From assembly GCA_965116055.1 (NCBI GenBank), contig OZ220466.1:1178001-1242000 (forward strand): DNA of 64,000 bases, in the 5' to 3' direction. The DNA is from Bin55 sp965116055 (lineage in GTDB: Bacteria > Pseudomonadota > Gammaproteobacteria > Pseudomonadales > Azotimanducaceae). Shown piece by piece: positions 1-7,683 of the stretch. The position numbers were made by a program, and so were the translations under genes. The notes under the pieces are model-generated. The model was given only the letters and a program-made list of their open reading frames with translations. It was not told where the DNA came from and made no database searches. Position 1 is the first letter of the stretch. Each line of letters starts with the position of its first letter.

Positions 1-60
1 ACTATCACAGAAATAGGCCGGATTTGTTATGATTAGCGCGCTTCAAATTCGCGGCAAACG

Positions 61-134
61 GGCTGGGTGGCAGAGTGGCTATGCTGCAGACTGCAACTCT
101 GTTTACGCCGGTTCGATTCCGACCCCAGCCTCCA
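61..134 (+). tRNA. tRNA-Cys (anticodon GCA)
   Basis: A full cloverleaf can be folded. The acceptor stem pairs 61-67 (GGCTGGG) with 124-130 (CCCAGCC), followed by discriminator U at 131 and an encoded CCA at 132-134. The anticodon stem GCAGA/TCTGT encloses loop CTGCAAC at 91-97, so the anticodon is GCA at 93-95. The T arm carries the usual GGTTCGATTCC. It reads cysteine codons UGC and UGU. The CHY zinc-finger gene starts 41 nt downstream on the same strand. Confidence 0.96.
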
Positions 135-175
135 CTTTTCCTTTCATTGATACCGCTGGTTTATTCCTCTAACCA

Positions 176-520
176 ATGACGTCGAATGTCATTCGGTTGT
201 TCGGAAACCTCGTCCATGGGGTGCAGATTGACGAGCGTAGTGGCTGTGCACACTATAGATCTTCGCTTGATATCGTTGCGATTCGCCACCATTGTTGCGG
301 CAAGTGGTTCGCATGTTTCGAATGTCATACCGCGCTCGTCAAGCATCGTGCTTCGGTGTGGCCGTGTGACCAGTTCGACGTGCTTGCCATACTGTGCGGG
401 ATGTGTGGGACGAAAGTTTCAATCGCGACCTATTTGAGCGACCCCACTAGCTGTTCCGCCTGTTCCGCACGATTCAACCCAGGCTGCGTGCTCCACCACC
501 ATCTATATTTTGAGCAATAG
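176..520 (+). CDS. CHY-type zinc-finger protein
   Basis: This 114-residue protein fits the CHY zinc-finger family, best known from yeast Hot13. It has the signature C24-A-H26-Y27, then C40-C41, C47, C50-H51, H57, C74/C77, C93/C96 and an FNPGC block ending at C104, followed by three histidines (107-109). These can hold several zinc ions. Bacterial members have no settled function; roles in metal handling or redox protection are inferred from the fold. The ATG at 176 lies just after tRNA-Cys. The gene runs 11 nt into hyuA, which implies co-translation with the hydantoinase-type genes. There is no membrane segment or signal peptide, so a cytoplasmic location is expected. Confidence 0.85.
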   Translation: MTSNVIRLFGNLVHGVQIDERSGCAHYRSSLDIVAIRHHCCGKWFACFECHTALVKHRASVWPCDQFDVLAILCGMCGTKVSIATYLSDPTSCSACSARFNPGCVLHHHLYFEQ

Positions 521-2570
521 ACTCGCTATTGACGTCGGCGGTACGTTTACGGATGTAGTGCTTGAGCGAGGCGATCTACGCTTTGCTCGTAAAGTGCTCA
601 CATCGCACGATCAGCCGGCAGATGCCGTGCTCAAAGGCATTCATGCGTTACTTGCCGAGCAAAGGGTAGAACCGAGTTCAATCTCGCTTGTGCTGCACGG
701 CACGACGCTAGCGACGAATGCGATTATCGAACGCCGCGGGGCAAAGACCGCGCTTCTCACAACTGAAGGGCATCGCGACGTACTAGCGATGGCGTATGAG
801 AATCGATTCGAACAGTACGACGTCAACATTGAGCGACCCGAACCGCTCATCCCGCGGCATCTACGGATTCCCGTGCATGAGCGGATGAGTGCAGACGGCA
901 TGCCATTACGGACTTTAGACAGCGATTTGCTGCAACCTGCGATAACAACTTTGCGCCGCGAGGCTGTGGAAAGCGTAGCGATTGGCTTTTTGCACTCCTA
1001 CGCGAACTCGATGCACGAAGAGGAAGTAGCTGAGCGCTTAGCGCATGAATTACCGAGTGTCGCCGTCAGTTTGTCATCGCTTGTTTGTCCAGAAATTCGT
1101 GAATATGAACGATTTTCGACGACATGCGCCAATGCCTACATCCTGCCTTTGATGTCAACATATTTACATGATCTTGCTACGCGATTGCAAAAGATGGGTT
1201 GTACTTGCCCTTTCTTGACGATGGCGTCTAACGGCGGCTTGACCTCGTTGGCTTCCGCTTCCAAATATCCAATTCGCTTAGTTGAATCAGGCCCTGCGGG
1301 TGGCGCCGTGCTTGCAGCGTGGAAAGCGCGTCAAATCGGCGCCACAAAATCGCTCTCGTTCGATATGGGAGGAACGACTGCGAAGCTGTGCCTGATCGAC
1401 AATGGCTCGCCGTTGCGTTCGCGAGCATTTGAGGTGGACCGCCGTTATCGGTTTAAGAAAGGGAGCGGATTGCCGGTTCGCATCCCCGTGATTGAAATGG
1501 TTGAAATCGGGGCAGGTGGCGGATCAATCGCAACTGTTGACCAACTGAAGCGCACCCGAGTTGGGCCGGAAAGTGCAGGGTCTGACCCAGGTCCCGCGTG
1601 CTATGGACTGGGCGGCGACCTACCAACCGTCACTGACGCAGATGCGACGTTAGGTCGGTTGGAAGCCACGCGTTTTGCAGGAGGTCAATTAGCTCTCAAT
1701 GTCAAGGCTGGGGAGACTGCCATCGCAACGCAGTTTGCGCAAACCTTGGATGTGGAACTGGAAGACGCCGCCCGTTCAATCGTTGAGGTGGTTGACGAAA
1801 ACATGGCAGCAGCTGCGCGTAGTCATGCGAGCGAATGGGGCAAATCGGTTTCTGAGCGAGTATTAATTGCCTACGGTGGCGCGGCACCGATTCATGTGAC
1901 GCGCCTGTTGTCGAAACTAAACTGCGATTATGCTCTGATTCCTGTTGGCGCTGGCGTCGGTTCCGCACTTGGTTTTCTGCACTCACCGATTGCGTACGAG
2001 GTGGTGCACAGCAAATACATGCGTCTTTCTTCGTATGATCAAATGGCAGTGGAATCGACTTTGCAGAAGATGCGATCGGATGCGGAGGAGGCAATAGCCG
2101 CAGCTGCGAGGGGCAGTGAACTGCAAGTTGCTGTGACTGCATACATGAGATATGTCGGTCAAGGGTATGAAATTAGCGTGCCCATAGATCTTAATGACCT
2201 ATCGGTAGCGCGCATCAAAAGCGAATTTGAATCGGTGTATGAGTCGCTTTACGGCCGCTTGTTACCGATGTCGGACATAGAGGTTTTGAGTTGGACGCTT
2301 ATGTTGATGACACCCATGCAGGAGCCAAAGCCATTGCAGGATGTCGCTACCCCAAGAGCATATACAGGTCCGTCGCGAGAACAACTTTTAACGGAATTGG
2401 AAAACGTATCCGTCGCTCGTTGCATTGATCGCGAATGTTTAGAACCTGGTCATTACTTGCGCGGTCCAGCCTTGATTACAGAGAATCACACTACAACGTT
2501 AATTTCATCTGGATTCGAAGTACATATTAATAGTGAAAGGGACTTGATAGTTAAGCGTATGAACGCATGA
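510..2570 (+). CDS. hyuA: Hydantoinase/5-oxoprolinase-type subunit A (HyuA)
   Basis: The 686-residue protein matches the ATP-binding subunit of ATP-hydrolysing N-methylhydantoinase, 5-oxoprolinase and acetone/acetophenone carboxylase enzymes. It carries the actin/Hsp70-type phosphate motif DVGGTFTD near residues 8-15, the family block HGTTLATNAIIER at 63-75, and the second phosphate loop DMGGTTAK from residue 285. The only in-frame start before an upstream stop at 435 is TTG at 510, which places DVGGTFTD at the correct distance from the N-terminus. It overlaps the zinc-finger gene by 11 nt and hyuB by 4 nt, so the three are probably translationally coupled. The substrate (hydantoin, 5-oxoproline or a ketone) cannot be read from sequence. 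Confidence 0.92.
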   Translation: MSNRLAIDVGGTFTDVVLERGDLRFARKVLTSHDQPADAVLKGIHALLAEQRVEPSSISLVLHGTTLATNAIIERRGAKTALLTTEGHRDVLAMAYENRFEQYDVNIERPEPLIPRHLRIPVHERMSADGMPLRTLDSDLLQPAITTLRREAVESVAIGFLHSYANSMHEEEVAERLAHELPSVAVSLSSLVCPEIREYERFSTTCANAYILPLMSTYLHDLATRLQKMGCTCPFLTMASNGGLTSLASASKYPIRLVESGPAGGAVLAAWKARQIGATKSLSFDMGGTTAKLCLIDNGSPLRSRAFEVDRRYRFKKGSGLPVRIPVIEMVEIGAGGGSIATVDQLKRTRVGPESAGSDPGPACYGLGGDLPTVTDADATLGRLEATRFAGGQLALNVKAGETAIATQFAQTLDVELEDAARSIVEVVDENMAAAARSHASEWGKSVSERVLIAYGGAAPIHVTRLLSKLNCDYALIPVGAGVGSALGFLHSPIAYEVVHSKYMRLSSYDQMAVESTLQKMRSDAEEAIAAAARGSELQVAVTAYMRYVGQGYEISVPIDLNDLSVARIKSEFESVYESLYGRLLPMSDIEVLSWTLMLMTPMQEPKPLQDVATPRAYTGPSREQLLTELENVSVARCIDRECLEPGHYLRGPALITENHTTTLISSGFEVHINSERDLIVKRMNA

Positions 2571-4219
2571 ACGCGACAACGGATTTACGGCGGCAATTAG
2601 TTTGGGATCGTTTATTAGCCGTGGTGGAAGAACAAGCTCAAACATTGATGCGCACGGCGTTCTCCACTGTCGTTCGAGAGGCGGGTGACCTTTCAGCTGG
2701 CGTATTCGATACCCAAGGTCGCATGATCGCTCAAGCGGTCACCGGTACGCCGGGACACGTGAATGCAATGGCTGCTTCAGTGAGTCACTTTTTAAACCGC
2801 TTCCCGCTAGCGTCGCTCCATCCGGACGATGTGCTAGTGACGAACGATCCGTGGTTGGCAACCGGTCATCTAAATGACTTTACAGTTGTTTCACCAGTTT
2901 TCTTTAAAACAAAGCCCATTGCGTTATTCGCTTCGACTAGCCATATCGCGGATGTTGGTGGGCGGGGCTTCGGCGCCGACGCTGGCGACTTGTATGAAGA
3001 AGGTTTGCGCGTTCCTATCACACACCTCTTCAAAGCGGGGCAACGTAACGACGCGTTGATGGAACTCATCGCTGCAAATGTACGCGATCCGGTCGTGGCT
3101 GAAGGCGATTTGTATTCATTGACTGCATGCAACCATCATGGCGCTCAGCAACTCATCAACATGCTGATTGAATTTGAGATTGATTCGCTTGGTACGATCA
3201 GTAAGGAGCTGCGTCAACTATCACAAGCGGCCGTCGAGCGTGAGATCCAATCTTTAACTAATGGTCGTTATTGCCAGGCCATGCGAGTAGATGGCTACGA
3301 TGAACCTATCGACATTAAGTGTGCGTTAACCATTCACGATCGGTCGATCGACATTGATTTTGCGGGATCGTCGCTGGAATCTAGATTTGGTATTAACGTG
3401 CCACTTACGTATGCACAGGCGTATGCATCGTTCGGCGTGCGATGCTTAATTGGGAACGATGTGCCGAATAACGCTGGATCCCTAGCGCCGATTACGGTGC
3501 GAGCTCCTGAAGGTTGTATTTTGAATGCGAAGCCACCCGCGGCGGTGTCTGCTCGACATGCACTAGGACAGATGCTTCCGGATGTAGTCATCGGTGCCCT
3601 TGTGCAGGTGCTTAAAGATGTCCCAGCCGAAGGCGCATCCTGCATTTGGAATCCGGTCTTGTTGAATACGAACGTCCCGAACGGTAATACGCCAAGCGGT
3701 CGTTTTGTTATTAATCCGATCTTCAATGGTGGTACGGGCGCACGGGCAGCAAAAGACGGACTATCTACCACCGCCTTTCCTTCAGGTGTGCGAACGACAC
3801 CGACAGAAATCAACGAAGTTACCTCACCGTTAGTCTTTTGGCGTCGCGAATTCAAACCGGATTCGGGAGGGGCCGGTCGATTGCGAGGTGGATTGGGTCA
3901 AGTTCTTGAGATTGAACATGCACATGGCGTCGAATTTGCAATCTCGAAAATGTTTGAACGCGTACAGTATCCTGCTCGTGGACGCGAAGGCGGTCACGAC
4001 GGAGCCTGTGGTCGGGTCGCCCTCAAACATGGTAAATCATTTCGCGGCAAGGGGAAAGAACGCATCCCGCCAGGGGCAACCCTCGTCCTAGAGACGCCAG
4101 GCGGGGCTGGCATAGGGTCGCCGCTTGAACGCGCCCGAGAACGTGTGGCTGCAGATGTCAAAGAAGGCGTAGTGACTGTAGCAGCAGCTCGCGAGATCTA
4201 CGGCTGGAACCCCTCATAA
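2567..4219 (+). CDS. hyuB: Hydantoinase/5-oxoprolinase-type subunit B (HyuB)
   Basis: This 550-residue protein is the HyuB partner of the upstream HyuA. Family hallmarks are the TNDPWLATGHLND block near residue 92, the ADVGGRGFGAD region, GGTGARAAKDG in the middle and the GGAGRLRGGLGQ turn near the C-terminus. HyuA and HyuB together make an ATP-dependent amidohydrolase or, in related enzymes, a carboxylase. The ATG start overlaps the hyuA stop by 4 nt (ATGA). The gene ends only 4 nt before the 3' end of the opposing tRNA-Leu gene, so transcription converges here. No gamma subunit or dedicated transporter is adjacent, which leaves the substrate open. Confidence 0.92.
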   Translation: MNATTDLRRQLVWDRLLAVVEEQAQTLMRTAFSTVVREAGDLSAGVFDTQGRMIAQAVTGTPGHVNAMAASVSHFLNRFPLASLHPDDVLVTNDPWLATGHLNDFTVVSPVFFKTKPIALFASTSHIADVGGRGFGADAGDLYEEGLRVPITHLFKAGQRNDALMELIAANVRDPVVAEGDLYSLTACNHHGAQQLINMLIEFEIDSLGTISKELRQLSQAAVEREIQSLTNGRYCQAMRVDGYDEPIDIKCALTIHDRSIDIDFAGSSLESRFGINVPLTYAQAYASFGVRCLIGNDVPNNAGSLAPITVRAPEGCILNAKPPAAVSARHALGQMLPDVVIGALVQVLKDVPAEGASCIWNPVLLNTNVPNGNTPSGRFVINPIFNGGTGARAAKDGLSTTAFPSGVRTTPTEINEVTSPLVFWRREFKPDSGGAGRLRGGLGQVLEIEHAHGVEFAISKMFERVQYPARGREGGHDGACGRVALKHGKSFRGKGKERIPPGATLVLETPGGAGIGSPLERARERVAADVKEGVVTVAAAREIYGWNPS

Positions 4220-4223
4220 GCCT

Positions 4224-4528
4224 TGGTGCCCGAGGCCGGAGTCGAACCGGCATGGATTAAATCCGAGGGATTTTCGTACTACTACGGTTTTCACCGCCGA
4301 CTTTTGTCGTGTGTAGTCTGGACTTTCTCTTCGCCTTAGTATTTTTATTACCTTAGGCGGAGGCCGTTAAGTCTCTACACTTCCCGCTAAGAAGAAGCGG
4401 TTTAGCTCGGGATTGCCAGTCTAGCGAGTAAGGTTTCCCCGAATTTGACCTCATTCACGACGACAGTTTCCCGTCGTGTGCTCAATATTGTTTAAGTCCC
4501 TTGCGTCTACCAATTTCGCCACTCGGGC
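4224..4528 (-). tRNA. tRNA-Leu (anticodon UAA), split by a group I intron
   Basis: On the minus strand the 5' exon (4528-4494, 35 nt) and 3' exon (4274-4224, 51 nt including encoded CCA) join to an 86-nt leucine tRNA. Acceptor GCCCGAG pairs with CTCGGGC. The anticodon stem AGGGA/TCCCT closes loop CTTAAAA, giving anticodon UAA. The long variable arm GGAT-TTA-ATCC is typical of class II tRNAs. The exons are interrupted after U34 of the anticodon, the position used by the cyanobacterial and plastid tRNA-Leu(UAA) intron. The mature tRNA therefore depends on splicing. It lies 51 nt downstream of the DMT transporter on the same strand and converges with hyuB. Confidence 0.95.
4275..4493 (-). ncRNA. 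Group I self-splicing intron (IC3-like) in tRNA-Leu
   Basis: This 219-nt ORF-less insert has group I landmarks. P1 can form between exon CUU and GAG ten nucleotides into the intron, with a U-G pair at the 5' splice site. P2 is CACGACG/CGTCGTG. The P4-P5 region carries CGGGGAAACCT and GGCAATCCCGAGC. A hairpin CCGCT/AGCGG follows. P7 pairs GACTT of AGAGACTTAACGG with AAGTC of AGAGAAAGTCC, and P9 hairpins CGAC/GTCG and CGGT/ACCG come near the end. The last intron base is G. From memory, the core resembles the Anabaena tRNA-Leu(UAA) intron closely. No homing endonuclease is encoded. Splicing activity is inferred from the intact core. Confidence 0.92.
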
Positions 4529-4579
4529 AGGCACTCTAATTATTACGATGGTGGCGGGAATGACATAGCGAGGCAGTCG

Positions 4580-5485
4580 CTAGGAGAGACTGCGTTGATG
4601 TTGTTCGTCTATTTGTTGATTCACGCAGTACATACCGCCGAGAATCAAGAGCACAGCTAAAAGTGCAGTCACGTGCACTGACTCCCCTAAAACCCAATAG
4701 ATCAAACCCAGTGAGATGAGCGGCGACAAGAAGATTAGCTGACTAAGTTTCGCAACGCTTTGGGCAGTAGACATCGCGCGTTGCCAGAGTAAAAATGCAA
4801 ACCCCATCTCAAGCCACCCTATCCACGCGCCGTAGCCAAGGTTCTCCCACGAAAGGTTTGGTAACCCTGCTGTGAAAAAACAAATCAAAGTCAATAGCGG
4901 AACTGCGACTGTAAATCCAAACCACATAAACCACCATGGTTGAAGTCGCACTGATACGGACCAAATCCAGAAAAGAGCCCAAAGCAGGGTGCTGAGCAAT
5001 GCTAAACCAACCCCCAGGGGCGCAAACTCCAGAGCAAGGGACAGCTGACCTTTGGTAATCAGAAGTACGACGCCACTGTACCCCATCAACATGCCTAGGA
5101 CCATTGAGAGGCGCAGCTTCTGACGCAACAGCGGTACAGCAAGTGCGGCTGTAACGAGTGCCCATGTGTAGTTCAACGGTTGAGCGACGTGAGCCGGCAG
5201 CAGATCATAGGCGGTAAGTAGTACAAGGTAATAGAGCAGTGGATTTAAAAGACCGAGAGCAAGAGCCTTGTGGACACTCTGCCGTGTGAATGGTTGTGAA
5301 GGGAGAATAGCTATGCAGATTGAGAAGAGAACCCACGAAAAACAACTGCCGATCCATAAAAGCTGTATAGGTTCCATCGTTTGCAACCCTAATTTGAAAC
5401 CTACTGCAACGGTTGACCACATGAGTACTGCGGTTAACCCTAGCCACGTTGAATTGTTTAACAATCTGTATTGAAATAGGCTCAC
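4580..5485 (-). CDS. DMT-superfamily (EamA) inner-membrane transporter
   Basis: The 301-residue protein is almost entirely hydrophobic, with about ten predicted membrane helices in two EamA-type repeats, the normal size for a drug/metabolite exporter. The second half keeps the typical final pair of helices ending near VLLILGGMYCVN. Likely roles are export of amino acids, nucleosides or drugs, but the substrate cannot be assigned. The start is GTG at 5485. It is transcribed towards tRNA-Leu, 51 nt downstream, and diverges from the peroxiredoxin gene across a 100-nt gap that must hold both promoters. Confidence 0.88.
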   Translation of the reverse strand: MSLFQYRLLNNSTWLGLTAVLMWSTVAVGFKLGLQTMEPIQLLWIGSCFSWVLFSICIAILPSQPFTRQSVHKALALGLLNPLLYYLVLLTAYDLLPAHVAQPLNYTWALVTAALAVPLLRQKLRLSMVLGMLMGYSGVVLLITKGQLSLALEFAPLGVGLALLSTLLWALFWIWSVSVRLQPWWFMWFGFTVAVPLLTLICFFTAGLPNLSWENLGYGAWIGWLEMGFAFLLWQRAMSTAQSVAKLSQLIFLSPLISLGLIYWVLGESVHVTALLAVLLILGGMYCVNQQIDEQHQRSLS

Positions 5486-5585
5486 TTTTGAGGTAAGGCG
5501 ATCGCGCGTAAAATGTTAGTCGTGTAGCCGTCTAACTATTAGTACGGCAGTTTATTTACTCAATCTTTCTTTTGGCGAGGATTCC

Positions 5586-6065
5586 ATGACCATATCCCAA
5601 GGCGATAAGTTGCCTGATGTAACTGTGCAAGTAATGAAGGACGGACGTCCAGGTCCGGTGTCATTGCAAGAGTTAACGTCGGGCAAGAAAGTTGTGCTAT
5701 TTGCGGTTCCGGGTGCTTTTACGCCAACCTGCTCGCAACAGCATTTACCAGGGTTTGTGCAGAACGCCTCGGCTATTAAAGCTAAAGGAGTTGATACGAT
5801 CATTTGCACCTCCGTCAATGATGCGTTTGTTATGGACGCATGGGGGAAGGATCAATCAGCCGATGCAATCGTTATGGTTGCAGACGGTAACGGAAATTTA
5901 GCAACGGCGCTAGGACTTGAAATGGATGGTAGTGGGTTCGGCATGGGCACGCGATCGCAACGATACGCCATGGTGATTGACGATGGCATAGTGACTACAC
6001 TGGCAGTTGAGGCACCAGGTAAATTTGAAGTGAGCAGCGCGGAAGCGATTCTCGCCGACCTTTAG
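5586..6065 (+). CDS. Peroxiredoxin, Prx5 type
   Basis: This 159-residue thiol peroxidase has the Prx5-family active site PGAFTPTCS with peroxidatic Cys49, Cys74 in the IICTSVND segment, and the family-specific FxMGxRSQRYAM region. It reduces hydrogen peroxide and alkyl hydroperoxides in the cytosol, with electrons from glutathione/glutaredoxin or thioredoxin. The glutaredoxin domain fused in some Prx5 proteins is absent, so the reductant must come from elsewhere. The ATG at 5586 follows a purine-rich GGCGAGGA about 7 nt upstream. It appears to be a single-gene unit. Confidence 0.93.
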   Translation: MTISQGDKLPDVTVQVMKDGRPGPVSLQELTSGKKVVLFAVPGAFTPTCSQQHLPGFVQNASAIKAKGVDTIICTSVNDAFVMDAWGKDQSADAIVMVADGNGNLATALGLEMDGSGFGMGTRSQRYAMVIDDGIVTTLAVEAPGKFEVSSAEAILADL

Positions 6066-6196
6066 GGGTTCCCAAACCGCCTTAGCTAAAGAATCCTCTT
6101 GGACAATCCCTGGGGCTAGAATCTCAGTGTCTGTTCTTTAGAGTATGGACGGTGCCTGTCGTATACCTGTTGGGGGGTTGACTCTTATATCTGCTA

Positions 6197-6480
6197 ATGA
6201 ACTATGTGATTCGTGAGATCCATTCAAAGGAAGAACTGGAGAACTTTGCAAATATTGCGAAGCTGACACCGATTGACAAAAAAATCCCCAAGTGGTGTCT
6301 AGGCGATTAAGATATCTTCGGGAGTTATACCTAGATGAAGTATGTATTTGTTTTTTGTGTCTGGTTGTTGCGTTCCATGCTATCAAAGGGCTTCCAATCT
6401 CGTTTGACTCGTTAGGGTTATTTCTCTTAATAAGCCTTTTTGGGGCAGCTATCAATTTCTATACCAGATACGATAGGTAG
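6197..6480 (+). pseudogene. Small membrane-protein gene split by a frameshift at an A7 run
   Basis: Two overlapping reading frames are seen. The first runs ATG 6197 to TAA 6308-6310 (37 codons, charged N-terminal part). The second is open from about 6277 to 6480 and encodes a tail with two hydrophobic helices. They meet at a run of seven A residues (6278-6284). A minus-one shift there would join them into one 94-residue protein: a soluble head, an arginine-rich linker and two membrane helices. It is either a decayed gene, two coupled genes (a GTG at 6292 could start the second) or a slippage site. I recognise no family. Confidence 0.35.
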
Positions 6481-6503
6481 TCCCTAACACTTATAGGGTC
6501 ACC

Positions 6504-6605
6504 TCACATATAGTTATCCCGAGATTGCGCGACGATCACCGAAAACGCGGTACCGAGTAGAAACCCTCTGCCGAATAGCAACATTGATTTCATTTGATCA
6601 GACAT
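6504..6605 (-). CDS. Possible 33-residue membrane microprotein
   Basis: The ATG at 6605 is preceded by a good ribosome binding site (AGAGGA, 5-nt spacer). The product is 33 residues: a short polar start, one hydrophobic segment (roughly residues 9-26, LLFGRGFLLGTAFSVIVA) and a polar tail. This is typical of single-helix microproteins. No family is recognised. It lies in a gene-poor stretch and converges with the frameshifted small membrane gene. Chance occurrence is possible for so short an ORF; the ribosome binding site is the main support. Confidence 0.3.
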   Translation of the reverse strand: MSDQMKSMLLFGRGFLLGTAFSVIVAQSRDNYM

Positions 6606-7041
6606 CAAATTCCTCTGTTGTAAGTTTATGTGGGGCGATTCTATATGGGCACGGCTACTCTGGTTCATGTGGGTTATAGTGATTTCTTTCGCGTGCGGGT
6701 CTTGATATGCATTCCATCGTATCTAAACTCTGTCCACACGCGCCAACGAATCTCCCACTCCATTCGCGATAGTCAATCGGCAGAACCATGCCGCACGGTG
6801 CCTATCGCGTGCCAGATTACGAAGTGCAGCCGAACATCAAGAAAGCGGGGCACAGTGAATGATTGCTTACAAGGTCTTTGAGGGCGAATATCAGGAACGG
6901 GTATTCCGCGAGTATCTGGATGTACAAACACCAAAGTTGCGTAACGTGATAATTCCCTTTCGTTTATATTGAGTGCTGATTACTGTTGCAGAATTGGCAC
7001 ACGATGTTGGTATCCGACTAAAACATGATAGGTGGCATTGC
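6606..7041. other. Gene-poor stretch with coding remnants
   Basis: No intact gene was found here. On the plus strand two very short ORFs overlap as ATGA: 6788-6862 (24 codons) and 6859-6972 (37 codons, starting MIAYKVFEGEYQ). Their codon and residue content look protein-like, and together they may be remains of a decayed gene. I could not assign a family. The region ends at the ribosome binding region of the glutathione S-transferase gene. A minus-strand fragment at about 6640-6770 was also open but unconvincing. Confidence 0.3.
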
Positions 7042-7656
7042 ATGGCATTAGAAATCTTCGGTTTCGGACAGAGTAGGGCGTTTCGCACTCTCTGGATGGC
7101 AGAAGAAATCAAAGCTGCGACAGGAAGGGCATTCACGCACGAAGGCTTGATTCCACAACCTGGGCCTCAGTTAGATGCATTGCTCGCATTGAACCCAATG
7201 GGGCAGGTACCGGTCATTCGCGATGATGACTTTATTCTATGCGAATCAATGGCAATAAACCTTTATCTCGCTAAAAAGTACGGCGTATTGGCGCTTAATT
7301 CGCTTGAGGAAGAAGCACTGGCATGGCAGTGGTCATTTTGGGTCATGACAGCGGTTGAGGAACACACGTTAGCTGCGCTGAAATATTCGTTAGGTGTGCT
7401 AGGTGTAGAAAAGGACGCAGAGAAATCGAAGGAAGCAATGCAATCGCTCTCGCGACCGTTCAACGTTCTAGAAAATCGCTTGGATATTCATTCAAGTCTC
7501 GTTGGCAACGAGTTCAACGTGTCCGATCTGAATGTTGCGAGCGTACTGATATGGCTGCGGATGGCCAATATCGACATATCGCACTATCGTGCGATTGACG
7601 CATGGTTAGAGCAGTGCAGCAAAAGACCGGCTGTGATGGCTGCTCGCCAACACTGA
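7042..7656 (+). CDS. Glutathione S-transferase family protein
   Basis: This 204-residue cytosolic GST has an N-terminal thioredoxin fold with the NPMGQVPVI cis-proline loop and the glutathione-binding pair Glu-Ser in CESMAINLYLAKKYG, followed by an all-helical C-terminal domain. It should conjugate glutathione to electrophiles or act in related glutathione chemistry. The start was set at ATG 7042 because the product then begins directly with the first beta strand (MALEIFGF). An upstream ATG-like extension from 6973 adds 23 residues with no counterpart in the family. It is monocistronic and converges with the SPOR lipoprotein gene. Confidence 0.87.
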   Translation: MALEIFGFGQSRAFRTLWMAEEIKAATGRAFTHEGLIPQPGPQLDALLALNPMGQVPVIRDDDFILCESMAINLYLAKKYGVLALNSLEEEALAWQWSFWVMTAVEEHTLAALKYSLGVLGVEKDAEKSKEAMQSLSRPFNVLENRLDIHSSLVGNEFNVSDLNVASVLIWLRMANIDISHYRAIDAWLEQCSKRPAVMAARQH

Positions 7657-7683
7657 GCGAACAACCACTGCCGCCAATACGCG

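Noticed and set aside
1702..2142. 146-codon minus-strand open frame inside hyuA
   Set aside because: It lies opposite a well-supported enzyme gene, has low-complexity Gln/Pro/Arg content and no ribosome binding site.
3334..3855. 173-codon minus-strand open frame inside hyuB
   Set aside because: It is antisense to conserved HyuB blocks, and its product shows no domain.
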